Shown here in pieces: positions 56,538-64,000 of a DNA stretch of 64,000 nucleotides. Position numbers and translations under genes: made by a program. The notes under the pieces are model-generated. The model saw nothing but the letters and a program-made list of their open reading frames with translations, was not told where the DNA came from and searched no databases. This stretch comes from CAZIOH01 sp964540815. GTDB lineage: Bacteria > Myxococcota_A > Polyangia > Fen-1088. Each line of letters starts with the position of its first letter. Positions within the stretch are counted from its first letter, which is position 1. The DNA is taken from assembly GCA_964540815.1 (NCBI GenBank), contig CAZIOH010000029.1, positions 4,357 through 68,356 of the forward strand, given 5' to 3'.

Positions 56538-59500
56538 GCGCGCCGACGGATCCCGCCATGCAGAGCCCGACGGGACGTGACGAGCCAGGACGGCGATCAG
56601 GCAGGCGATTCGGACGGGGCGGGGCGGCGCGCGCCCTGCGGACGACCCTGGTCGCGGGCCTGGCGGGCTTGGCCGGCCTCGCCGGTCAGGCTGTCTCGTC
56701 GTCGCGGGTGGCGGTGGCGGCCTCGCCCGCCCGGGAGATGGCCGCGGCCGATCCCCGATCGCTCGAGGAGGTCATGCAGGACCTGCGGCGCTTCGCGGAG
56801 GCGGTGCAGGAGTACAAGGGGACCGCGCGCCTGATCATCAAGCGGACCTACGCGGCCAAGCTCAAGGAGCTGAACGACAAGTACGAGCCGCAGATCGAGG
56901 CCAACGAGCGCGAGGCCAAGGATCGCCGGCGCGACGCCATCGCCATGTTCGAGGCCTTCCTGCAGAAGTACCCGAACGACAAGCGCTGGACCCCGGACGC
57001 CATGTTCCGCCTGGCCGAGCTCTACTACGAGAAGTCGGCGGAGGACTTCCTCGAGGCCGACGACGCCTACAAGAAGGCCATCGACTCGCCCACGCCCCCG
57101 ACCGATCAGCCCCCCCGGGTCGACTACACGCCGACCATCACCATCTACAAGCGTCTGCTCACCGAGTTTCCGAACTACCGCTTCCTCGACGCGACCTACT
57201 ACCTGCTCGGGTTCTGTCTGGGGGAGATGGGGCAGGAGTCGCAGGCCCGCCAGGCCCTCCTGGCCTTGGTCTGTGCGAATCAGTACAAGCCTCTCGATCC
57301 CCCGGCCTCGAACCCCACCGGGGAAGACCCCTACCGGGAGTGCACCCCGGTGCGCAAGGACTCCAAGTTCCTGCCCGAGGCCTGGACGCGGATCGGGGAG
57401 TTCCACTTCGACGCCCCGAACGAGCTGCGGCTGGCCATCGCCGCCTTCCAGCGGGTGCTCGAGTTCAAGGACTCCCCCTACTACGACCGCGCGCTGTACA
57501 AGCTCGCCTGGTCCTACTACCGGGACAACAACTTCCCGGAGGCGGTTCGCCAGTTCGACGGGCTCGTCAAGTACGCCGACGCCCGCAAGGCCGCTGGCCA
57601 GAAGGTCGGCTCGGACCTGCGGCCAGAGGCCATCCAGTACCTCGGCGTGAGCTTCGCCGAGCCCGACTGGAACGGTGACTCGGTCCCCGACCCCGAGAGC
57701 GGCCTCGAGCGCATCAACAAGTTCTACAAGGGACGCGATGCCGAGCTGCACGTGCGTGAGGTGTACCAGCGCCTCGGCGACATCTTCTTCGACTCGACCA
57801 AGTACGCCGAGGCCATCGCGGTCTACAAGACCCTCCTCCAGAAATGGCCGTACTACGTGGACGCCCCCAAGGTCCAGGACAAGATCGTGCGCAGCTACGA
57901 GCGCGATCGCAACATGATCGCGGCCGCCAAGGAGCGCGAGGCCCTCGGGCGAAACTACACCAAGGGGACCGACTGGTACGCCCAGAACAAGGACAACCCG
58001 GAGGCCCTGGCCGCGGCCCAGCAGCTGGCCGAGGACGCGTTGCTGATGGCGGCCACCAACGTCCACGCGGGCGCCCAGGCGTGCCGGACCAAGTGGCTCG
58101 AGAACCAGGCGGACCTCAAGAAGCTCGACGAGTGTCAGCAGCTCTACCGGAGCGCGGCCGAGCTCTACGAGAAGTACCTGGCGGCCTACCCGAACTCCAA
58201 GCGCAGCTACGAGTTCTCCGAGTTCTACGCCGACACGCTCTACTACTCCGGCCAGCTCCCCCAGGCCATCGCCGCCTACCAGTCGGTCCGCGACTCGCAG
58301 ATGGACAACCGGTACCAGGAGGACGCGGCCTTCCGGATGATCAAGGCCTACGAGGAGATCATCGAGGCCGACAAGCGGGCCGGCCGGATTCAGGATCCGC
58401 CCATTCCCGACGAGAAAAACACCAAGCCCCCCGTGGCCCCCCTCCCCATGCCCGAGGTCTACCAGAAATATGCCCAGGCCATCGACTGGTACGTCGAGTA
58501 CATCAAGAGCGATCGGGCCTCGGACCTCAAGTACGCGGCTGCCGTGGTGTACCTGCGCTACCACAACTGGGCGGAAGCCCGGCCGCGCCTCTCACGGCTC
58601 ACCGACGAGTATTGCGGGACCAAGCCCGAGGTCGGCTTCAAGGCCTACGATGCCATCCTGCAGACCTACTTCATCGACTACCTGATCCAGGACGAGGAGG
58701 CCAAGGACTGTGCGCTCGGCAAGCTGCTCAGCATCGCCGACCAGTTCAGCGACTCGGCCTGCGGCAAGTCCCCGGCGGCCGCGCCCTACCTGCAACGGAT
58801 CGCGCAGATCCGCTCGTCGGTGAAGACCACCATCATCACCAAGCGCCTGCAGCTCTCGATGGAGAACGAGGAGAAGGGGACCAGCAAGGAGCTGACGGTG
58901 TGCAAGGAGGGCCCGGGCGGCATCGCGATCGTCTCGGGGCTCGCCAAGCCAGGGGAGGTCGCCACCGGCGCCGGGCCGGGGGCCACGGGTCCGGGGGGCA
59001 CCACCGCCGGGGCGCCGGCCACCACCGCCGCCGGCAAGGCCCCGAGCAAGATCTCCACCGAGCTCGACGTGGGGCTGGCGCTCGATCTCGTCGACGTCGT
59101 CAACAGCAACCCCAAGGACCCGGACGCACCCACCGCCCTCAACAACGCCTGCGTCATCTACGAGAAGCTCTTCCAGTTCGGGGAAGCCACCAAGTGCTAC
59201 GAGCGCCTGTATCGGGACTATCCCGACTCCGAGTGGGGTCGGGAGGCGCTGTGGAACGCCTCGCGCAACCACTACCGGTTCTTCGAGTTCGACCAGGCCG
59301 TGCAGGGTTACCTGCAGCTGGCGGACAGCCCCAAGTTCGCCCAATCCGAGCACCGCAAGGAGGCCCTCGGCCTCGCCGCCTCCCTGCTCGACAACGACCA
59401 GCAGTACGGGCGGGCGGCGGAGCTGTACAAGCGCTACTCCGACGCCATCACCGAGAAGCCGTCGGACGCCGCGCAGGCCTACTTCTTCGCCTGCAACGCC

Positions 59501-60259
59501 TACGAGAAGGCCAAGGACCAGACCAAGCAGTCCGCCTGCCTCAAGGAATTCATCCGGAAGTTTTCGAGCCAGCCCGCCGCCAGCGACTACGTCGTGCAGG
59601 CCTACATGAAGTCCGCCCTCATCACCGAGAAGACCACCAAGGATCGCCGCCAGATCGAGAACGCCTACAAGAAGGTGCGCGACGAGTTCGTGGCCCGGAA
59701 GCTCCCGGTGGCCACCCCGGCGGCCGGGTTCGCCGCCAAGGCCGACTTCCTCATCGCCGAGGAGAAGTTCAAGGCCTTCCAGAAGAAGGAGCTGACGTTC
59801 GGGAGCAAGCCCGAGCAGGTGAAGAAGACCTTCGAGGCCTTCTCCAACGAGGCCAAGGCGCTGAACGAGGAGTACCAGAAGATCTGGAACTACAAGGACG
59901 CCACCTGGACCCTCGCGGCCTTCCTGCGCAGCGGGGATATCTACTACGAGTTCGCCCAGAAGCTGCTGAAGGCGGCCGACGCGCCGCCGGCCGAGCTGAA
60001 GAAGCTGGGCAAGCAGGCCTGCAAGGCCAACCCCGACGATTGCGGCCTGGTCGAGACCCAGTACAAGGACGCTATCCTGCAGTTCGTGACCCCGGTCGAG
60101 GACGAGGCCAAGAAGCGCTGGAAGGACACCCTCGCGCGCGCGGTCCAGCTCGGCGTGACCAACGAGTACGTGAACAAGGCCCGCGAAAACCTGTCCAAGT
60201 ACCTGCCGGACGAGTTCCCTTTCATCAAGGACGAGCGCGTCGCCTTGGAGGCGCCGTGA
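56534..60259 (+). CDS. Very large TPR protein of the same cluster
   Basis: A 1241-aa protein with a long, Arg-rich N-terminus (SGRRFGRGGAARALR) and a hydrophobic stretch (TLVAGLAGLAGLAGQAV) as membrane or export signal. More than fifteen TPR-like helical repeats fill residues ~110-1150 (AMFRLAELYYEKSAEDFLEA, ALYKLAWSYYRDNNFPEAV, NACVIYEKLFQFGEATKCYE). A Gly/Thr/Ala-rich linker near ~815-840 splits the solenoid in two. A few cysteine pairs suggest disulfides. It is probably a periplasmic scaffold of an envelope machine. GTG 56534 overlaps the previous stop, behind GGAGGAGAA, which fixes the start. Confidence 0.85.
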   Translation: MSAPTDPAMQSPTGRDEPGRRSGRRFGRGGAARALRTTLVAGLAGLAGLAGQAVSSSRVAVAASPAREMAAADPRSLEEVMQDLRRFAEAVQEYKGTARLIIKRTYAAKLKELNDKYEPQIEANEREAKDRRRDAIAMFEAFLQKYPNDKRWTPDAMFRLAELYYEKSAEDFLEADDAYKKAIDSPTPPTDQPPRVDYTPTITIYKRLLTEFPNYRFLDATYYLLGFCLGEMGQESQARQALLALVCANQYKPLDPPASNPTGEDPYRECTPVRKDSKFLPEAWTRIGEFHFDAPNELRLAIAAFQRVLEFKDSPYYDRALYKLAWSYYRDNNFPEAVRQFDGLVKYADARKAAGQKVGSDLRPEAIQYLGVSFAEPDWNGDSVPDPESGLERINKFYKGRDAELHVREVYQRLGDIFFDSTKYAEAIAVYKTLLQKWPYYVDAPKVQDKIVRSYERDRNMIAAAKEREALGRNYTKGTDWYAQNKDNPEALAAAQQLAEDALLMAATNVHAGAQACRTKWLENQADLKKLDECQQLYRSAAELYEKYLAAYPNSKRSYEFSEFYADTLYYSGQLPQAIAAYQSVRDSQMDNRYQEDAAFRMIKAYEEIIEADKRAGRIQDPPIPDEKNTKPPVAPLPMPEVYQKYAQAIDWYVEYIKSDRASDLKYAAAVVYLRYHNWAEARPRLSRLTDEYCGTKPEVGFKAYDAILQTYFIDYLIQDEEAKDCALGKLLSIADQFSDSACGKSPAAAPYLQRIAQIRSSVKTTIITKRLQLSMENEEKGTSKELTVCKEGPGGIAIVSGLAKPGEVATGAGPGATGPGGTTAGAPATTAAGKAPSKISTELDVGLALDLVDVVNSNPKDPDAPTALNNACVIYEKLFQFGEATKCYERLYRDYPDSEWGREALWNASRNHYRFFEFDQAVQGYLQLADSPKFAQSEHRKEALGLAASLLDNDQQYGRAAELYKRYSDAITEKPSDAAQAYFFACNAYEKAKDQTKQSACLKEFIRKFSSQPAASDYVVQAYMKSALITEKTTKDRRQIENAYKKVRDEFVARKLPVATPAAGFAAKADFLIAEEKFKAFQKKELTFGSKPEQVKKTFEAFSNEAKALNEEYQKIWNYKDATWTLAAFLRSGDIYYEFAQKLLKAADAPPAELKKLGKQACKANPDDCGLVETQYKDAILQFVTPVEDEAKKRWKDTLARAVQLGVTNEYVNKARENLSKYLPDEFPFIKDERVALEAP

Positions 60260-61407
60260 GCGCCGTGAGGCGCGGGTCGATGGCGATGCGATCCGCCGGG
60301 GCACCACGGCGCGGACGTCGGTCGGCGCCGGTGCTGGCGCTGGCGCTGGGGGTGATAGGAGCCGTGGGCGTCACCGGATCCCCCAGCCCCGCCCGGGCAG
60401 AGGCTGCGGCGGACCCCGCGGGCGCCAGCGCCGCCGCCGCCGCTCCGCCTGCCGCGGACGCGCCTGGCACCCGGCGGCGCCGCCAGCCTCCGCCGGCCGT
60501 CATCCCGACCGAGGAGACCCAGCGGGCCGCGAGCGCCTACAAATCTAGCCAGTACGAGCTGGCCGTGACCAGCGCCAAGGCGGCCCTCAACAAGAACGAG
60601 CGCTACACGCCCGCCATGCTGATCATGGCCAAGGCCTACTTCAAGCTCGGCAAGTACGAGTGGACCCGGAAGATCTGGGAGATGATGCAGGCCAACGGCG
60701 CGTCCGAGGCCGAGCGGGCCGAGGTCTACCAGATGCTCGCGTTCCTCGAGATTCAGCAAAAGAACACCCCTGGCGCCATTCAGATGTTGAAGAAAGGCGC
60801 CGAATCAAAGCCGGACGATGCGATTGTCTGGAACAACCTCGGCGCCGAATACCTCATCGCCAAGAACTACGGCGAGGCGACCCCGGCCCTCGAGCGCGCG
60901 ACCCAGCTGCAGCCCACCTTCGCCAAGGCCTTCCTCAACCTCGGCAGCGCTTACCGCGGGGGCAAGGACTACGAAAAGGCCCTCGGCGCCTACCAGCGGG
61001 CCCTTCAGCTCTTCCCGAACTACGCCGATGCGGTGTTCAATCTCGGAATTCTTTACCTGGACGCAGAGAAGATGCCGAACACGGACACCATCGCGAAGCT
61101 GAACACCGCGATCTCGTACTTCCAGAAGTACAAGCAGATGATGGGCTCGACCCTGGCCGCCGGCGATCCGGTGGATACCTACGCGCTCGAGGCGCAGGAC
61201 AAGATCACCAAGGAGCAAAAGCGCATCGAGCGCCAGAAGAAGGCCGAGGAGCGCGAGCGCCAGCGGGCCGCGCAGAAGGCGGCGAGCCCCACCTCGGCTG
61301 GCGGCGCAGCTCCGTCAGCCGACGGCCCGGGCCCGGGGGGGGCGGCGGCGCCTCCTGCCGCCGCGGACGGCAAGCCGGCAGCGGGCGCAGCACCGGGACG
61401 ACCGTGA
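60256..61407 (+). CDS. TPR protein, GltE/AglT-like
   Basis: A 383-aa exported protein. A basic n-region leads into LALALGVIGAVGVTGS and an Ala/Pro stretch. TPR units (~90-300) include YKSSQYELAVTSAKAALNKN, WNNLGAEYLIAKNYGEATPA and LNLGSAYRGGKDYEKALGAY. A charged coiled coil (EQKRIERQKKAEERERQR, ~310-335) and a Gly/Pro/Ala tail end it. The layout resembles AglT/GltE of the myxobacterial gliding machine, but a lipobox is not obvious here. GTG 60256 overlaps the previous stop (GTGA), so it is translated with the cluster. Confidence 0.8.
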   Translation: MSAVRRGSMAMRSAGAPRRGRRSAPVLALALGVIGAVGVTGSPSPARAEAAADPAGASAAAAAPPAADAPGTRRRRQPPPAVIPTEETQRAASAYKSSQYELAVTSAKAALNKNERYTPAMLIMAKAYFKLGKYEWTRKIWEMMQANGASEAERAEVYQMLAFLEIQQKNTPGAIQMLKKGAESKPDDAIVWNNLGAEYLIAKNYGEATPALERATQLQPTFAKAFLNLGSAYRGGKDYEKALGAYQRALQLFPNYADAVFNLGILYLDAEKMPNTDTIAKLNTAISYFQKYKQMMGSTLAAGDPVDTYALEAQDKITKEQKRIERQKKAEERERQRAAQKAASPTSAGGAAPSADGPGPGGAAAPPAAADGKPAAGAAPGRP

Positions 61408-61416
61408 GGTGACCAG

Positions 61417-61827
61417 ATGATCCGCACCCGCAGATTCCCGACCGTCTTGTTCGTCTCCGCGGCCGTCGTTGGAGCCTTGGTAGGAGAAGGTACGGCAAGG
61501 GCGCAGACGGCGGCCCGTGCGAGCGGGCCCGCCCGGGCCGAGCGGCCGTCCCCGCCGAGCTCGGTTGCTGGCGCTGGCGCCGGCATTGGCGGCGTCCCGA
61601 TCCCGGGCAAGCCGGCCGAGACCGACACGCCCAAGGTGAAGGTCGAGCGCGGCGTGGGTGGCAAGAAGGTCTACCGGATCACCGAGGAGATTCGCATCGA
61701 GGGCAAGATCCAGAAGCCCGAGGCCTTCTTCTTTTACCAGAAGTCGAGCATCAACTACGACTGGCAGGAGCTGAAGCAAGACTTCATCCCCAGGATCCTC
61801 GATAGCGTCAACCAATCTCCGTTCTAG
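61417..61827 (+). CDS. Small periplasmic protein of the TPR/FHA cluster
   Basis: A 136-aa exported protein with a signal peptide (RFPTVLFVSAAVVGALVG, then GTARA). A low-complexity stretch of ~40 residues leads to a compact region, KVYRITEEIRIEGKIQKPEA then FFFYQKSSINYDWQELKQDF. The charged, aromatic-rich end probably forms a short strand-helix unit that pairs with a partner. I do not recognise a family name. It lies 9 bp after the TPR gene and 18 bp before the FHA-like gene. Confidence 0.72.
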   Translation: MIRTRRFPTVLFVSAAVVGALVGEGTARAQTAARASGPARAERPSPPSSVAGAGAGIGGVPIPGKPAETDTPKVKVERGVGGKKVYRITEEIRIEGKIQKPEAFFFYQKSSINYDWQELKQDFIPRILDSVNQSPF

Positions 61828-61845
61828 CCCGCGAGGTACCCACGC

Positions 61846-63282
61846 ATGGCCACTCAGGGAGCCGCGATAGCCCAGCTTTCGACCAGCGGAGCTGCCAAGC
61901 CGAAGATCCTGCGCATCGGGATCATCCAGGGCGGCCGGATCGTCGAGGAGCGGCTGGTTCGCCGCCGCGACAACATCACGATCGGCCAGTCCGCCAAGAA
62001 TACCTTCGTGGTCCCCTCCGACGCCCTGCCGCGCCAGTGGCTGCTCTTCGAGATCGCGGGAAACCGCTATCAAGCTCACTTCTCGGATGGCATGGACGCG
62101 CGGATCGCCGTGGGCAGCGAGATCATCTCGCTGGCCCAGCTCAAGCAGGCCGGGAAGATCCAGCGCAAGGGCCAGAGCTACGTGATGCCGCTCGACGAGC
62201 GGTCGCGCGGAAAGATCGTCCTTGGCGACATGACGATCCTCTTTCAGTTCGTGACGCCGCCGCCGCCGCAGCCGCGGCCGCAGCTGCCGGCGTCGGTGCG
62301 CGGGTCGCTGACCAGCGACATCGACTGGTTCTTCACCGCCATCGCGGGCGTTTCCTTCCTGGTTCACCTGATGATGGTGGTGTACCTGCGCAACGTCGAC
62401 TGGCCGCGCAAGCCGGACATCGAGGAGATCCCGGATCGCTTCGTGAAGATGGTGGCGCAGCAGCCCAAGAAGGAAGAGCCGAAGAAGGTCGAGGCCAAGA
62501 AGGAAGACAAGCCCGAGGAGGCCGCCGACAAGAAGAAGGACAAGCCCGAGAAGCAGGAGCGGGCCGAGAAGAAAGAGAAGCCCGCCAAGCACGAGATGAC
62601 GGAGGAGGAGAAGGCCAAGGCCGCCGAGGATCGGGCGCGGGCCGAGGCCGAGCGCCGGGCGCGGCTGGCCGAGCAGGTCAAGTCGACCGGCTTGCTGAAG
62701 CTGCTCGGGGCCAAGTCGGATGGGGGTGGCTCGCTGGCGGACGTGCTCGGCAAGGGCGACGTCGACCGCGACCAGGAGAAGGCCTTCCAGGGCATCGGCG
62801 GGGTCGGGGTGGCGAGCGGAAGTGACGCGGCGCTGCGCGGAATCAAGAGCGGCGGCAGCGGCACGGGCAAGGTGGCGAGCGTGGGCGGGCTGCGGGGCAG
62901 CGGGGGAATCGTCAATGGCGAGACCGGCAGCGGTCCGAGCGAGAAGCGGGTCTCCGGGATCGTCAAGAGCGAGGCGCCGGCGGTGGATGGCGAGCTCGAC
63001 CCGAGCATCGTGTCGAAGGAGGTCCGGAGCCGGCTCGGGGCGGTCAAGGCCTGTTACGAGCGGGCGCTGAAGCGGAACCCGACGCTGAGCGGCAAGATCG
63101 TGATCCACTGGACCATCACGGCGGCCGGGACGGTCTCGGGGGTGGACGTCGAGAACGACACCCTCGGCGACAGCGAGGTCGCGTCGTGCATCAAGTCGCT
63201 CATCGCGCGGTGGCGCTTCCCGGCCCCCTCGGGCGGCTCGGTCGAGGTCTCCTTCCCCTTCGTCTTCCAGGCCTCGCAGTAG
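61846..63282 (+). CDS. FHA-like / single-TM protein with AgmX/PglI-type C-terminal (TonB-like) domain
   Basis: A 478-aa inner-membrane protein linking cytoplasm and periplasm. An FHA-like N-terminal domain (~20-135; VRRRDNITIGQSAKNTFVVP) would bind a phosphopeptide. A membrane helix spans 160-181 (WFFTAIAGVSFLVHLMMVVY). A Lys/Glu-rich rod (~205-285) is followed by a Gly-rich region. Residues ~380-478 form the tail domain common to AgmX/PglI and related proteins: SRLGAVKACYERALKRNPTL, GKIVIHWTITAAGTVSGV, ASCIKSLIARWRFP. Two paired cysteines (CYERAL and SCIKSL) are typical. The TonB-like build suggests energy transfer to outer-membrane parts. It is the last gene of the operon. Confidence 0.87.
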   Translation: MATQGAAIAQLSTSGAAKPKILRIGIIQGGRIVEERLVRRRDNITIGQSAKNTFVVPSDALPRQWLLFEIAGNRYQAHFSDGMDARIAVGSEIISLAQLKQAGKIQRKGQSYVMPLDERSRGKIVLGDMTILFQFVTPPPPQPRPQLPASVRGSLTSDIDWFFTAIAGVSFLVHLMMVVYLRNVDWPRKPDIEEIPDRFVKMVAQQPKKEEPKKVEAKKEDKPEEAADKKKDKPEKQERAEKKEKPAKHEMTEEEKAKAAEDRARAEAERRARLAEQVKSTGLLKLLGAKSDGGGSLADVLGKGDVDRDQEKAFQGIGGVGVASGSDAALRGIKSGGSGTGKVASVGGLRGSGGIVNGETGSGPSEKRVSGIVKSEAPAVDGELDPSIVSKEVRSRLGAVKACYERALKRNPTLSGKIVIHWTITAAGTVSGVDVENDTLGDSEVASCIKSLIARWRFPAPSGGSVEVSFPFVFQASQ

Positions 63283-63379
63283 CCGAGGGCGGCGAGCCCC
63301 CGCGAGCCCCGTGCTCGCCGAGGCCAGTTGTCCGCCGGAGTCGGCCAGGGCCCCGCAGCTCCGACTTGCGACTCCCCCA

Positions 63380-63580
63380 ATTCTCATCCCTTCGCCCCGC
63401 GAAGCGGGAGTCCCACGCCGGGAGAGCCGGGCCCCGCCGGCCACTCCATTTCCGCCAACGGGGGGACGGGTCCGGGCGGCGCAAGCCCGAATGAAAGCCG
63501 AGGCCCGCCCGCCTGTTCCTATCCCTCCCCCCCCTCCGCGGGGGGAGGGTGAGGGAGAGGGGCCCCCTTCACCCCGTGCG
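63380..63580. repeat. Dispersed GC-rich repeat, copies 3 and 4
   Basis: Copy 3 has TTCTCATCCCTTCG, then CCCGC-GAA-GCGGG (63396-63408). Copy 4 has TCCTATCCCTCCCC, then a long stem of CCCTCCCCCC against GGGGGGAGGG (63523-63549), and AGGGAGAGGGGCCCCCTTCAC. The ends match those of the copies at 44917 and 47573. The two copies lie about 130 bp apart downstream of the TPR/FHA operon. Confidence 0.6.
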
Positions 63581-63813
63581 GCCACAGCGCCGTGCCTCGC
63601 CGGGGGCGTTACGGGGACTGGACCCGATCTCGCAAACGGCGTCGGCCGATCCATTCTCGCGGCGTTGATGATCGCCCGCCCGCCCCGCCTCTAACATGCG
63701 TGAGCCCCACAGCCACGAGCGTGACTCTTGCCACGCCTTTGCCACGCCACCGAGGCGCCCACCACACACCCGCGCGACCCGCATTCCGTCGCGGCTTTGC
63801 CACCGTCAGAAGG

Positions 63814-63842
63814 TTGACACACCGGAATGCGATGCCTAAGAT
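63814..63842 (+). promoter_or_regulatory. Strong sigma-70 promoter (distal)
   Basis: TTGACA at 63814-63819, exactly 17 bp, then TAAGAT at 63837-63842. It is the best consensus match in the window. It points to the secreted protein cut by the right edge. Confidence 0.75.
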
Positions 63843-63861
63843 GCACAGCGTTCCACCCTTA

Positions 63862-63889
63862 TTGACGCAGCTGTCGGGTGGTCTAGAGA
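63862..63889 (+). promoter_or_regulatory. Second sigma-70-like promoter (proximal)
   Basis: TTGACG at 63862-63867, 16 bp, then TAGAGA at 63884-63889, about 23 bases before the start codon. It follows the distal promoter by 48 bp, and both would drive the same gene. Confidence 0.5.
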
Positions 63890-63911
63890 CGGAAGGGGAA
63901 AGGATCGTCCT

Positions 63912-64000
63912 TTGACCAAATTAGTTAAGATCGTGATCGGACTTTCTCTCGCGTCGGGGACCGTCTTCGCCCAGCCCGCTCCGGTGCTGGTCGCGCCGCC
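63912..64000 (+). CDS. Secreted protein, N-terminal part (runs off right edge)
   Basis: Only about 29 residues are visible. The TTG at 63912 follows GGAAGGGGAAAGGA (centred ~15 bases ahead) and opens a clean signal peptide: MTKLVK, then IVIGLSLASGTVFA, cleaved before QPAPVL. The gene is preceded by two promoters, so it is probably well expressed. The order next to the TPR/FHA operon would suit an outer-membrane or periplasmic partner, but that is a guess. Confidence 0.65.
   Translation, partial: MTKLVKIVIGLSLASGTVFAQPAPVLVAP

Larger units (their letters stand above)
63283..63911. other. Intergenic region with two hairpin repeats and two promoters
   Basis: The 629-bp stretch has no supported gene. 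From ~63380 to ~63580 it holds two parts of the dispersed GC-rich repeat. From ~63800 the composition changes and two promoters follow (listed). The middle (63590-63790) shows nothing assignable. Confidence 0.65.

Noticed and set aside
57844..60255. Long plus-strand frame preceding the 383-aa TPR gene
   Set aside because: It is a shadow of the 1241-aa TPR gene in another frame (Arg/Gly/Pro-rich, no fold). The real gene starts at GTG 60256 with a GTGA overlap and a signal peptide.

Overview
The window is very GC-rich chromosomal DNA, and it reads as a member of the Myxococcota (delta-proteobacterial myxobacteria and relatives). The signs are: a cysteine-rich VWA protein ending in a MYXO-CTERM-type tail (Gly-Cys-rich motif, hydrophobic helix, Arg cluster); Ser/Thr kinases with long Pro/Ala-rich tails, one with the active-site wording HRDVSPNNVL; PilZ and PEGA/TPR proteins; many lipoproteins; and a TPR/FHA/AgmX-tail gene cluster like the gliding-motility (Glt/Agl) genes of Myxococcus. 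Coding is dense. Many genes overlap by ATGA, GTGA or TGATG, which indicates operons with translational coupling. No rRNA, CRISPR array, prophage or intact insertion sequence was seen.

Layout. 0-9 kb: a truncated secreted protein, tatA, a short PhaR-type DNA-binding protein beside an AT-rich patch, a multi-pass membrane protein, then a coupled set (97-aa unknown, a fused nucleotidyltransferase/2-aminoethylphosphonate transaminase, a zinc dehydrogenase) followed by an MFS transporter. 9.1-15.2 kb: a complete ISC iron-sulfur assembly operon (iscS, iscU, iscA, hscB, hscA, fdx). It is headed by a MerR-family regulator with a C-terminal CxxC-x8-CxxC motif instead of IscR. A split YeeE/YedE thiosulfate-transporter pair lies just beyond it. 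16.4-23 kb: a pseudouridine synthase, trmL, two carbohydrate-module-like lipoproteins, a GH3 glycosidase and a beta-phosphoglucomutase-like HAD. 23-30.4 kb: two membrane Ser/Thr kinases, a TPR-PEGA membrane protein, PilZ and a DUF4384-like protein. 30.7-36.3 kb: the VWA/MopE-repeat/MYXO-CTERM protein and a DUF5916/CBM9 outer-membrane-type protein. 36.4-40.8 kb: gatC-gatA-gatB-mtnA, each overlapping the next. 40.9-44.7 kb: lipoprotein-PilZ pair, lipid kinase, PP2C phosphatase. 45-47.6 kb: a sugar nucleotidyltransferase and a UDP-glucose dehydrogenase, divergent. 47.6-51 kb: M20 peptidase, moaA, moaB. 51-53 kb: tRNA-Arg(CCG), then rplU-rpmA-obgE. 53.3-63.3 kb: a six-gene operon of a coiled-coil protein, three TPR proteins, a small periplasmic protein and an FHA-like/TM/AgmX-tail protein. 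The right edge cuts another secreted protein that sits behind two good promoters.

Most notable: (i) two ~165-169-bp imperfect palindromes (30576-30744 and 46053-46217), both bounded by CTAG. They share a core but have different, internally matched arms, so they look like MITE/REP-type elements. One supplies the stop codon of the VWA gene and the other fills a divergent promoter region. (ii) The MerR-headed ISC operon has a perfect GGGGCGCCCC dyad inside the promoter spacer. (iii) The phosphonate-type fusion protein stands alone. (iv) The TPR/FHA/AgmX cluster has a clear promoter. (v) A family of GC-rich hairpin repeats lies downstream of genes at 44.9, 47.6 and 63.4-63.6 kb.

Limits: family assignments come from reading motifs, without any search. 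Starts were chosen from overlaps, Shine-Dalgarno-like sequence, signal peptides and family length; alternatives are given where they matter.
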